42,955 nucleotides of DNA from Calditrichia bacterium (GTDB lineage Bacteria > Calditrichota > Calditrichia > Calditrichales > Calditrichaceae): positions 1 to 42,955 of the forward strand of contig JALSTK010000129.1 in NCBI GenBank assembly GCA_026983775.1, read 5' to 3'. Shown here one piece after another: positions 6,638-14,522 of this stretch. The notes below the pieces were generated by a model. The model did not search any database and was not told the origin of the DNA. It was given only the letters and a program-made list of their open reading frames with translations. A program made the translations under genes and the position numbers. Each line of letters starts with the position of its first letter. Position 1 is the first letter of the stretch.

Positions 6638-9103
6638 ATGGGTGAAGTAAAGCGGATGTCCTATGCTCAGGTTGTTTTTAATCTGCCCATAAACCATGCC
6701 TATACCTATCGGATTCCTTCGGAGATGGACCATTTGAAGCCGGGAATGCGGGTACTGGTTCCCTTCGGTAAACGAATGATTACCGGCATCACCATCGAAC
6801 TGATCGAAAAATCCACCCTTACCTCTCTTAAATATATTATCGATATCCTGGATGAACAGCCACTGATCTCACCGGAGATGATGGAATTAACCAGATGGAT
6901 CTCCGAATATTATCTTTGTAGCTGGGGGCAGGCCTTACAGTTGGTTTTGCCCAAAGGGATCGATGTTCGTGATGAAGAACTGATCTTTCTTCAAGAGGAC
7001 CCGACAGAGGTTGAATTAACCGAACGTCAGAATGAACTTTACACTCTGATCGGTGACAACCCGGGTAACAGTAAAGCAAGTTACCGGAGAAAATTCGGTC
7101 AGGCCGGATTTTATTATTTACTGAGCAGATTGGACGAACTCGGTTTGATTATACGTCGGGATAAAAGAAAGGCCGCCCGGGTTCGCGCCCTGATACGCAA
7201 ATATGTGGTCATTCCGGAAAACTATGATGATCTGAAATTGAAGCATGAAGATTATTTGAAATACATTAAGCGGCGACCCGAAGTAGACCTTTTTTTAAAG
7301 GAAAAATCCGGGACGACCCTTCTTATGTCCGATTTTTTAAGGGATACGGGTATGGCTTCGGGCACACTACACAAGATGGCCGGATATGGGCTTTGTGCCA
7401 TTGAAGATCGCCCCTTGCAACGTCAACCGCAATGGCAGTTTGAGGAGGAAGACAAGGATATTGAACTGACCGCCGAGCAGGTTTCGGTGGTGGCGCAGAT
7501 CAAGTCCCGGCTTTCGAAGAAAGAATTTTCGCCTTTCTTACTTCATGGTGTAACCGGCAGCGGCAAGACACAGGTGTATATCGAAATTCTTCAGGATATA
7601 CTGGCCATGAATCGAAGTGCCGTCATTCTCATCCCGGAAATTGCCCTGACTCCCCAGACCGTGGGACGTTTTCGTGAAGTAACAAAGGATAAGATGGCCG
7701 TGTTCCACAGTAAAATGTCAGCCGGGGAGCGCCTGGATGCCTGGATGGCCTGTTATACGGGTAAGGTAAGAGTAGCCATAGGACCGCGTTCCGCATTGTT
7801 CGCTCCTCTTAAAAATATAGGACTGATCGTGGTGGATGAAGAGCAGGAAGGTTCCTATAAACAAAGCGATACCAATCCGCGCTACAATGCCCGGGATGTT
7901 GCCGTCTTCCTGGCCAGACAGCATGATGCAGTGATTATAGCCGGTTCCGCCACTCCCAGTATGGAATCGTATTATAATGCCCGCCGTGGGAAATACCATT
8001 TATTGGAAATGCGAAACCGAATCAATAATGTTCTTATGCCCTCGGTTTATATCGTGGATATGAAACAGAAGCGGGCCAGGGTCGCCGGGAAAATTTCTTT
8101 ATTTTCACAAATTATGGTCGATAAAATTAAAGAACGGTTAGCCCGGCGGGAACAGGTTATTATTCTCCAGAACAGGCGGGGATATGCTTCCTTTATGCAA
8201 TGTAAATCCTGCGGATTTATTCCGGTATGCCCCCATTGCGATGTAACCCTGACTTATCATTCTTATCATGAGAAGCTACAGTGTCATGTTTGTGGTTTCC
8301 AGCAACCGGCTTATACGGATTGCCCGAATTGTGGTGGAAAACAGATTATCTATAAAGGAGTCGGTACTCAGCGTGTTCAGAGTGATTTGCAGCAACTATT
8401 ACCGGAGGCACGAATCCTGCGTATGGATCAGGATACGACTAAGGGTAAAAACAGCCATGATTTGATTCTCACACAATTTGCGGAACGGAAAGCGGATATT
8501 TTATTGGGCACCCAGATGATTGCTAAGGGGTTGGATTTTGAGAATGTTACCATGGTCGGTGTTATCTCTGCTGATGTGGGCCTGGCCATCCCCGACTTTC
8601 GGGCACCGGAGCGTGTCTTTCAGTTGCTTACTCAGGTGGCGGGCCGGGCCGGACGAGGGTCCAAACCGGGAGAAGTGGTGGTCCAGAGTTATCTGTTTAG
8701 TCATTATGCCATTCAGATGGCCCGTAATCATGATTTCATCGGATTTTACATGGAAGAGATGCAGCATCGGCGTACCTACAAATATCCTCCCTTCTACCGG
8801 TTGATTCAGGTGCTGATCAGTGCTGCGAACCTGAGCGAAGCCATTAGTACCGGCAGGAGTCTGGCGGCCGCTGTCCAACGCCGGACACGTCTCTATTGTC
8901 AGGTGATCGGTCCGGCTCCGGCGATTATTCCCCGGGTCAGCAATATGCACCGCTGGCAATTCTATTTACGTCTCAATCCTAAAACGGACCCGAACGGCAG
9001 GCATACCAAGGAAATTCTGCGGCAAATTCTGGAACCCTATTTCCAAAAAAGAAATCAGAAATTGCGGGTGAGTGTAGATGTGGATCCTATTTTATTGAAT
9101 TGA
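6638..9103 (+). CDS. priA: Primosomal helicase PriA
   Basis: 3'-5' superfamily 2 helicase that reloads the replisome at stalled forks. In order: an N-terminal DNA-binding part (about 1-115), Walker A GVTGSGKTQVY (about residue 307), motif II VVDEEQEGSYKQ, the zinc-binding insert with CxxC pairs (CKSCGFIPVCPHC then CHVCG and CPNCGG), and the late motifs GTQMIAKGLDFENVTMVG and QVAGRAGRG. The second motif reads DEEQ where E. coli has DEEH. Size is near normal at 821 residues. A GTG at 6629 is also in frame, but the ATG at 6638 is preferred because GAGG precedes it, though closely. It is transcribed after a 150-base gap from rplI. Confidence 0.95.
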   Translation: MGEVKRMSYAQVVFNLPINHAYTYRIPSEMDHLKPGMRVLVPFGKRMITGITIELIEKSTLTSLKYIIDILDEQPLISPEMMELTRWISEYYLCSWGQALQLVLPKGIDVRDEELIFLQEDPTEVELTERQNELYTLIGDNPGNSKASYRRKFGQAGFYYLLSRLDELGLIIRRDKRKAARVRALIRKYVVIPENYDDLKLKHEDYLKYIKRRPEVDLFLKEKSGTTLLMSDFLRDTGMASGTLHKMAGYGLCAIEDRPLQRQPQWQFEEEDKDIELTAEQVSVVAQIKSRLSKKEFSPFLLHGVTGSGKTQVYIEILQDILAMNRSAVILIPEIALTPQTVGRFREVTKDKMAVFHSKMSAGERLDAWMACYTGKVRVAIGPRSALFAPLKNIGLIVVDEEQEGSYKQSDTNPRYNARDVAVFLARQHDAVIIAGSATPSMESYYNARRGKYHLLEMRNRINNVLMPSVYIVDMKQKRARVAGKISLFSQIMVDKIKERLARREQVIILQNRRGYASFMQCKSCGFIPVCPHCDVTLTYHSYHEKLQCHVCGFQQPAYTDCPNCGGKQIIYKGVGTQRVQSDLQQLLPEARILRMDQDTTKGKNSHDLILTQFAERKADILLGTQMIAKGLDFENVTMVGVISADVGLAIPDFRAPERVFQLLTQVAGRAGRGSKPGEVVVQSYLFSHYAIQMARNHDFIGFYMEEMQHRRTYKYPPFYRLIQVLISAANLSEAISTGRSLAAAVQRRTRLYCQVIGPAPAIIPRVSNMHRWQFYLRLNPKTDPNGRHTKEILRQILEPYFQKRNQKLRVSVDVDPILLN

Positions 9104-9189
9104 TAAAAGATTTGCAATGAAATGATGAAATCTTTAAAATTTAATTCTTTCATATTATGGCCGATTAAAGCCGGGAATTCTTGTGAACC

Positions 9190-10437
9190 GTGAGTAAACA
9201 GTATAAAAATAAAAAAGAGGCGGCCTTAACGCTGCAAAAGTTTTACTCTGCCTTAGAGGCTAACCGGCAACCGGAAGAAGCACCGCTCGACTCGGATTAT
9301 AAGTCCAAATATAATCTGCTGCTCAAACGATTCCGGGAATTGGAGAAGGTATTTGATTTCCACAGGGGAATCATCCAGCAAATCTCCAGCGGGGTTATAA
9401 CCACCGATTTGAATGGGTCGATCACTTTTATAAATCGGGCGGCTCAGGACATCTTCGGTTATCATTACCTTGATATTCAGGGACAAAATATCAGTACTCT
9501 TTTCGCTGAACCGGAGCAGGGAACTCAGTTTTTTAAACGCGTCATTAAAGAGGGGCACCAGTATCAAAGTAAGGAAACCTATCTGATCACCAAGGACGGT
9601 GAACTGATTCCTGCCGGCTTTAGTACCAGTTATTATTTGAATCCGGAGAATAAGGAGCCGGAAGGTGTCATTTTTATTTTCCGAAATATTACCGTGGTGA
9701 ATAATTTAAGAAGACAACTGGAACGCATGGAGCGACTGGCAACACTCGGCGAAATTTCGGCCGGTATTGCTCATGAAATCCGTAACCCTCTGGCGGGCAT
9801 TAAAACCTCGGCGCAGGTCCTCGAAGAGTCCTTCAGTCCGGGTGATTTTCGCAGTCAGTTGGTTTCACGCATTGTGAAAGAAATCGACCGAAGCAATGAT
9901 CTGCTGAAACGATTTTTTAATTTTGCCAAACCCGGACGACCGAAACAGGAGTTCCAGGATATTGAGATGATCATTGACGGAGTGTATCTGTTGATGGCTC
10001 CCAGACTTAAAAAACGCAATATTACCTTCCATACTGATTTTTCAAGTGAAATGCCGCGGTTATACATCGATGGCAGTCAGATCGAACAGGTAATTCTCAA
10101 CCTGTTCATTAATGCCGTTGAAGCCATGCCGGAAGGCGGAAAAATTATGATCAATACCAAAATCGTAAAAGAGTACGTTTTCGAACAGGGGTCTCAGCAG
10201 GCCGTTGTCGTTGAGATAGCGGATACGGGCCGGGGGATTCCGATTGATCAACAGGAAAAGATTTTTAATCCGTTCTTTACCACAAAAAGCGATGGCGTCG
10301 GCCTGGGCCTTTCCATATCGACCCGTTTGCTGGAAGAGAATGGAGGTAAAATTGAAGTAGATTCCGCAGAGGGCAAAGGGAGTTCCTTCCGCATCTATTT
10401 CCCTGTAATCGAAAGTGATACTTCCAAAATCAGGTAA
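9190..10437 (+). CDS. Cytoplasmic PAS-domain sensor histidine kinase
   Basis: Soluble kinase of 415 residues with no membrane segment. The N-terminal 55 residues are charged and helical, followed by one PAS domain (about 57-170), HisKA with phospho-acceptor His195 in GIAHEIRNPLAG, and a catalytic domain with N-box Asn304/Asn308 (NLFINAVEAM), G1 DTGRGI (345-350), F-box NPFFTTK and G2 GVGLGLS. The layout is NtrB-like. The start is a GTG and its binding site is weak. Five bases separate it from the stand-alone receiver, which is its obvious partner. It opens the MglA/roadblock cluster, suggesting that an intracellular signal feeds that system. The ligand is unknown. Confidence 0.9.
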   Translation: MSKQYKNKKEAALTLQKFYSALEANRQPEEAPLDSDYKSKYNLLLKRFRELEKVFDFHRGIIQQISSGVITTDLNGSITFINRAAQDIFGYHYLDIQGQNISTLFAEPEQGTQFFKRVIKEGHQYQSKETYLITKDGELIPAGFSTSYYLNPENKEPEGVIFIFRNITVVNNLRRQLERMERLATLGEISAGIAHEIRNPLAGIKTSAQVLEESFSPGDFRSQLVSRIVKEIDRSNDLLKRFFNFAKPGRPKQEFQDIEMIIDGVYLLMAPRLKKRNITFHTDFSSEMPRLYIDGSQIEQVILNLFINAVEAMPEGGKIMINTKIVKEYVFEQGSQQAVVVEIADTGRGIPIDQQEKIFNPFFTTKSDGVGLGLSISTRLLEENGGKIEVDSAEGKGSSFRIYFPVIESDTSKIR

Positions 10438-10442
10438 CTAAT

Positions 10443-10808
10443 ATGGCCAAAAGATTACTCATTGTGGATGATGAAGAAACACTGACTTTTAGTCTGTACC
10501 AGAGTTTTATACGTTCTCCCAAAGATTACGAAGTGGTTACGGCCGCTTCCGGAGAAGAGGCTCTGGAAAGACTGTCGGAAAAACCGTTTGATCTGGTTGT
10601 AACGGATATTTTTATGCCGGGAATAAGCGGCATTGAGGTTCTTGAAAAGATCCGTAAGGAATACCCCCGCACCGAGGTGATCATCATGACCGCTTACGGA
10701 TCGCAAGAGCACCGTGAAAATGCGATGAGTAAAGGTGCCAAGTATTATATTGAAAAACCATTTGACATGAAAGAATTTAAATCGTTAGTCATCGATTTGT
10801 TGGGATAA
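10443..10808 (+). CDS. Stand-alone response regulator receiver
   Basis: CheY-like protein of 121 residues with only a receiver domain: acidic pair Asp9/Asp10, phospho-acceptor Asp55 (VVTDIFMPG), Thr83 (IIMTAYG) and Lys105 (IEKPFD). All switch residues are intact and there is no DNA-binding or enzymatic output, so it must act by protein contact. It lies between the PAS kinase (5-base gap) and the DUF4388-roadblock protein (1-base gap) and is surely co-translated with them. In MglA polarity systems such as that of Myxococcus, a receiver-containing protein (RomR) links signalling to MglA/MglB. This one could have an analogous role, but that is inference. Confidence 0.92.
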   Translation: MAKRLLIVDDEETLTFSLYQSFIRSPKDYEVVTAASGEEALERLSEKPFDLVVTDIFMPGISGIEVLEKIRKEYPRTEVIIMTAYGSQEHRENAMSKGAKYYIEKPFDMKEFKSLVIDLLG

Positions 10809-10809
10809 T

Positions 10810-11451
10810 ATGGCACTGGTAGGAAATTTAAAAGATCTAAAACTGCCAAGTTTAATCCAGTTGAACTGCATGGAACGGAATACCGCCAAACTGACCATCG
10901 AACATAGCGGTAAATTCGGATTTGTTTATTTCGAGAACGGCCAGGTTGTTCATGCGGAATACGATCCGGATATCGGGGAAAAAGCGGTATTTCGTTTATT
11001 AACCCTCTATGCCGGTAAGTTTAAAGTTGAGAGTGGAATCCGGGCACCGGTACGAACCATTCATACCAACTGGAACAACCTTTTACTGGATGGTTTACAT
11101 CAACTGGATTCGATGGATGATAATCCGGAACGCCGTTATGATCATCTTTTCGAACGATTATTCACGGTAAAAGGAGTGAAGACTGCTTTGATTTTTGACA
11201 AAGAGGGGGCGATTATCGCCAATAGTTCGGGCAAGTCCCAAAGCGAAGATGCCTTACATGCCCTGGTACTCAATGCAGCCGATAAGATCGGCATGCTGTT
11301 AAAAAGAGAAGGGCCGGACTACATCAGTATTTCTGCAGCGTCACAGAAATATATCTATGCAAAATACAATCAATATTTCGTTCTCTTAGAGATGGATCAA
11401 AAAATAAAACTGGATGTCGTGTTACCTTTAATCAAGCAGGCATTGGCTTAA
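10810..11451 (+). CDS. DUF4388 (PATAN-like) plus roadblock/LC7 fusion protein
   Basis: A 213-residue cytoplasmic protein with two parts. Residues 1-80 match the DUF4388/PATAN pattern (GNLKDLKLPSLIQL, then GFVYFENGQVVHAEYD, then GEKAVFRLLTLYAGKF), a domain often attached to receivers. Residues 105-213 look like a roadblock/LC7 domain (VKGVKTALIFDKEGAIIANS, then KYIYAKYNQYFVLLEMD). Roadblock proteins such as MglB are GAPs or scaffolds for MglA-type GTPases. The fusion sits one base after the stand-alone receiver and is a plausible bridge between the phosphorelay and the GTPase module. Domain calls are by pattern only. Confidence 0.8.
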   Translation: MALVGNLKDLKLPSLIQLNCMERNTAKLTIEHSGKFGFVYFENGQVVHAEYDPDIGEKAVFRLLTLYAGKFKVESGIRAPVRTIHTNWNNLLLDGLHQLDSMDDNPERRYDHLFERLFTVKGVKTALIFDKEGAIIANSSGKSQSEDALHALVLNAADKIGMLLKREGPDYISISAASQKYIYAKYNQYFVLLEMDQKIKLDVVLPLIKQALA

Positions 11452-11528
11452 CCGATTATTTTTCTAAACTTTAGCAGTAATTTGACGAGTATCCTTAGAA
11501 AATACGAACATTCTTGAGTTGAAATGAT

Positions 11529-11966
11529 ATGATTGAAGATATCCTTAAAGATGTAACGGAAATAGATGCGGTTGAGGGAGTGTATCTGGCCTCCAACCGG
11601 GGGGAAATACTCGATGCCCGCGGCCTGTCGTTTGATATGGATGCACTGAAAGAATTATCACGACGTCTCTTGAGCATTTCGGCTTTTTATGCCACGCTCG
11701 GTAAAAAGGTAACGGAATTGGAATTTTATTGGGCGAGAAATTTTATCACCTGTAAGGTATCGGATCACTTTATGGTTGTCGCGTTCAGTCATTCTACTCA
11801 GGTCCATTCTCTTTTGCGCATTACGCTCAACGTTACCATGTCAAAATTATTGGAAAATAAGAAATTTAATAAATGGGTTAAGTCTCATTTAGCCGATCGG
11901 ACCTATATTATAAAAAAATGTGAGTGGACCGAAGCCGAAGAAAAATTGCTGGCAAAATTGAAATAG
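11529..11966 (+). CDS. Roadblock/LC7-domain protein (second of three)
   Basis: A 145-residue protein whose first 110 residues fit the roadblock/LC7 fold: an N-terminal helix (IEDILKDVTEIDAVEGVYLAS), a turn with NRGEILDARG, a central helix, and beta-strands such as FITCKVSDHFMVVAFS. The C-terminal 30 residues are basic and helical. It has no transmembrane segment or enzymatic motif. It lies 77 bases after the DUF4388-roadblock gene with only a weak binding site. Its probable role is as a dimeric partner or GAP-like regulator of the downstream MglA-type GTPase. Which roadblock protein acts as MglB is undecided. Confidence 0.75.
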   Translation: MIEDILKDVTEIDAVEGVYLASNRGEILDARGLSFDMDALKELSRRLLSISAFYATLGKKVTELEFYWARNFITCKVSDHFMVVAFSHSTQVHSLLRITLNVTMSKLLENKKFNKWVKSHLADRTYIIKKCEWTEAEEKLLAKLK

Positions 11967-12013
11967 GGCTTTAAATCATTTATATTTAAAATGTTAGTGG
12001 ATACGGATAGTAA

Positions 12014-12496
12014 GTGGATAAAAATATAGCCTTACATGAAGCGGTTATTTTTGCTCTTTCAAAAAGTAAATCTCCCGCAGAAGTAACCTTACGATCTGCG
12101 GAATGGGCTGTTATTACTCAGGTTGACGGTCAGAAAACTGTCGGTGAAGTAGCTGAAGTTTTGGCCATGGATCTGGATGAGGCGCTGAACCTGTTCAATG
12201 AATTGTATGAAAAGGGTTTGCTGGAACTCATCTCCACCAGGAAAGTCGAAGAAAAATTTCTTCCCGCAGAGTTTTTTGATATCCTGGAAAATGAACTGAC
12301 CCGAATCATCGGACCGGTGGCGCCCTATGTGATCGAAGATGTGCTCTGGGCCATGGAAGCGAATAAAGACCAGTTTGCGGAAGATCGGGAAGCGGAATTA
12401 ATAGAAGCCATCAGTGAAGAAATTCCCGATGAACATAAAAAAGTTTTGTTTCAACAAAGTATGTTATCGAAAATGAAGGACATGCATTCGGAGTGA
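12014..12496 (+). CDS. Small helical signalling protein (winged-helix-like plus DUF8082-like)
   Basis: A 160-residue soluble, mostly helical protein that I cannot name firmly. Residues 15-75 resemble a winged-helix or PqqD-like fold (EWAVITQVDGQKTVGEVAEVL). Residues 80-150 carry a pattern, IGPVAPYVIEDVLWAM followed later by EISEEIPDE, like a domain (DUF8082-type) found at the C-terminus of bacterial signalling proteins. The start is GTG. Its stop overlaps the next gene's start (GTGA), so it is translationally coupled to the HAMP membrane protein. This suggests an adaptor between the membrane protein and the GTPase module; it could also be purely structural. Confidence 0.6.
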   Translation: MDKNIALHEAVIFALSKSKSPAEVTLRSAEWAVITQVDGQKTVGEVAEVLAMDLDEALNLFNELYEKGLLELISTRKVEEKFLPAEFFDILENELTRIIGPVAPYVIEDVLWAMEANKDQFAEDREAELIEAISEEIPDEHKKVLFQQSMLSKMKDMHSE

Positions 12497-13236
12497 AATT
12501 TTTAAGCCTACGTTGGAAAATTAGCGGTATTTTATTAATTAGTAACTTGCTTATGGGCATCCTTTTGGTTATCCTTGTAAGTCAGCAGGTTTCGAAAAAA
12601 CTGGAGAATGAACTGATTGAGCGAGGTCGGGCCATTGGTTCGAATCTGGCCCATTTTACGGAAGAGCAAATTCTGGAAAATGACGAAGTAGGACTACGCC
12701 AGCTATTGAGTAATATACTCAATTTTGAAAGCGTGGAATATATTTTGATTCAAAAGAGTGATTCTACGGTTTTAGCTGATACCTACAACGGGCAGATACC
12801 CAAAGAGTTATTGGCTCAAAATCCGTCGTCTGCCAATCAACCCCCGGTATTGGTTGATTTAAAAGCTTCCAATGCCGAGTGTTACGATATTTGGGTACCG
12901 ATTGAAGAGGGATACATCGGATACATCCGGGTAGGCATGCGTCAGGATTATATTAAGGCCTCGGTACAAAAAACAAAAATTATGTTGTTAATGATCATCG
13001 GTGCTCTGACCCTGATAGGAATCATTATTGTTATTTTTCTGGCTAATCGAATGATTAATCCCATTCTTTATTTAACAAAGAGGGCGGATGATATTAGTCA
13101 GGGTAAGCTGGAAGAAAAGATTAATGTGACTACCCACGATGAAATAGAACAGCTTGGTCAGGCGTTAGAACGTTTACGGGAAAGCGTAAAAATTGCGCTG
13201 GATCGCTTAAAGAAGCAACATACATTACGCGTTTAA
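12493..13236 (+). CDS. HAMP-domain membrane protein without output domain
   Basis: A 247-residue inner-membrane protein. TM1 is about residues 9-31 (ISGILLISNLLMGILLVILV), an extracytoplasmic sensor-like loop spans about 35-155, TM2 about 157-182, and a HAMP domain about 183-237 (NPILYLTKRADDISQGKL, then DEIEQLGQALERLR). The protein stops there, with no kinase, cyclase or methyl-accepting domain, which is unusual for a HAMP receptor. The GTG start overlaps the previous stop by 4 bases. It probably passes a periplasmic signal to a separate partner, most likely one of the neighbouring roadblock or helical proteins. Confidence 0.8.
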   Translation: MKFLSLRWKISGILLISNLLMGILLVILVSQQVSKKLENELIERGRAIGSNLAHFTEEQILENDEVGLRQLLSNILNFESVEYILIQKSDSTVLADTYNGQIPKELLAQNPSSANQPPVLVDLKASNAECYDIWVPIEEGYIGYIRVGMRQDYIKASVQKTKIMLLMIIGALTLIGIIIVIFLANRMINPILYLTKRADDISQGKLEEKINVTTHDEIEQLGQALERLRESVKIALDRLKKQHTLRV

Positions 13237-13256
13237 ATTAAAATGGGGACGACACA

Positions 13257-13769
13257 ATGGTACAAACCAGAAAATTGAAGGATGGTAGCCGCCAGGTCAT
13301 TTTAAATGGTAATCAGTACGATGCCATCACCAAGATATTATCCGATTTAGCCACAAAGACCAAGGCTTCCGCCATTCTATTTGCCGACATGAGCGGGCAG
13401 CTCATCAGTCAGCGGGGGCATACGGAAGACATGAATACGACCGTACTCTCCGCTCTGGCTGCCAGTGATTTTGCGGCCACATCTGAAATGGCCAAATTGG
13501 TTGGAGAAGAAGCTAAATTTAAACTTCTTTTTCACGAAGGCGAAAAGCGCAATGTTTATCTTTCAAATGTAGGGGAAGACTTTTTCCTGGTCGTTGTATT
13601 CGATGTAAGCGTCACCCTGGGTTTGATTCGTATCTATACCAAGAAGGCCATTGAGGATTTGCGTAATGCGCTGGCCGAACAGGAGGAGGAAGGGCAGGAA
13701 AGCGATCAGATCATTGATGATGATTTTAGTACGCTGCTCGGCAATGCATTGGATGATAGCTTCAAATAA
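13257..13769 (+). CDS. MglB-like roadblock/LC7-domain protein (third of three)
   Basis: A 170-residue cytoplasmic protein whose residues 15-130 form the most typical roadblock/LC7 domain of the cluster: ITKILSDLATKTKASAILFAD, then SGQLISQRG, then NVYLSNVGEDFFLVVVFD. The C-terminal 40 residues are strongly acidic (EEEGQESDQIIDDDF). Its position directly before the MglA-type GTPase makes it the best candidate for the MglB-type GAP. A good GGGGACGA-like site lies near the ATG. The pairing is inferred from context, not shown by sequence alone. Confidence 0.82.
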   Translation: MVQTRKLKDGSRQVILNGNQYDAITKILSDLATKTKASAILFADMSGQLISQRGHTEDMNTTVLSALAASDFAATSEMAKLVGEEAKFKLLFHEGEKRNVYLSNVGEDFFLVVVFDVSVTLGLIRIYTKKAIEDLRNALAEQEEEGQESDQIIDDDFSTLLGNALDDSFK

Positions 13770-13814
13770 AGATAAACGATAGAATCGTTTCCAAACTAAA
13801 TTGATGAGGACAGG

Positions 13815-14399
13815 ATGTTTATTAATTGGGCATTACAGGAAATCAATCTGAAAATTGTGTATTATGGACCCGGTATGAGTGGAAAGACCACGAATCTGGA
13901 ATATATTCATTCCAAGCTCGATCCATCGTTAAAGGGTGATCTGGTCTCATTGAAGACCAAAGAAGATCGGACCATATTTTTTGATTTTATGCAGATAGAA
14001 GTGGGTAGAATCAAGGGTAAAAAACCTAAATTTAATCTCTATACAGTGCCGGGTCAGGTCTATTATGCTTCCAGTCGTAAGGTTATTCTGAACGGTGTGG
14101 ATGGGATTGTTTTCGTTGCGGATTCTCAACCCCACCGTATGGAGGCGAATATCGAGACCTTACTCGATCTGGAACAGAATTTAAAAGAAGACGGCCAATC
14201 TCTTGAAAATTTTCCCTGGGTGATCCAGTATAACAAACGGGATTTGCCGGGGGTGGAATCTTTGGAAGAGTTACAAAAACGGCTGAATTTTTTTAATGTC
14301 CCCCATTTTGAGGCCATTGCCGTCCGGGGCGATGGTGTGTTTAACACCTTAAAATCGGTAATCAATTCAGTGGTTCAGAATGTCCAGAATCAATTATAA
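13815..14399 (+). CDS. mglA: MglA-type small Ras-like GTPase
   Basis: A 194-residue P-loop GTPase of the prokaryotic MglA branch. G1 is YYGPGMSGKTT (residues 16-26). The switch region contains TVPGQVYYASSRK (78-89), where MglA replaces the usual DxxG with a PGQ form, and G4 is NKRDLP (140-145). The late AVRGDGVF corresponds to the G5 region. In Myxococcus, MglA-GTP sets the leading pole and MglB is its GAP. Here the gene ends a cluster with three roadblock proteins, a HAMP membrane protein and a two-component pair, and a strong terminator follows. No gliding or pilus genes are seen nearby, so the output process is unknown. Confidence 0.9.
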   Translation: MFINWALQEINLKIVYYGPGMSGKTTNLEYIHSKLDPSLKGDLVSLKTKEDRTIFFDFMQIEVGRIKGKKPKFNLYTVPGQVYYASSRKVILNGVDGIVFVADSQPHRMEANIETLLDLEQNLKEDGQSLENFPWVIQYNKRDLPGVESLEELQKRLNFFNVPHFEAIAVRGDGVFNTLKSVINSVVQNVQNQL

Positions 14400-14425
14400 C
14401 TGATTCGGAAAAAAATCGGGCTCTT

Positions 14426-14459
14426 AACCTTCTCAATCTCTTTGAGAAGGTTTTTTTTT
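14426..14459 (+). terminator. Rho-independent terminator closing the MglA cluster
   Basis: AACCTTCTCA (14426-14435) pairs with TGAGAAGGTT (14443-14452) around a 7-base loop, and the T run continues to 14459. It lies 26 bases after the mglA stop and separates this cluster from the transport block. Confidence 0.92.
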
Positions 14460-14522
14460 ATCTTATATTAAGAGGACTCATTCAACGTTTGACTCCCGGA
14501 CAGGGTAGAAGGGGAACAAGAC

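Noticed and set aside
8501-8959. Minus-strand frame of 152 codons opposite priA
   Set aside because: Antisense to conserved helicase motifs; shadow frame.
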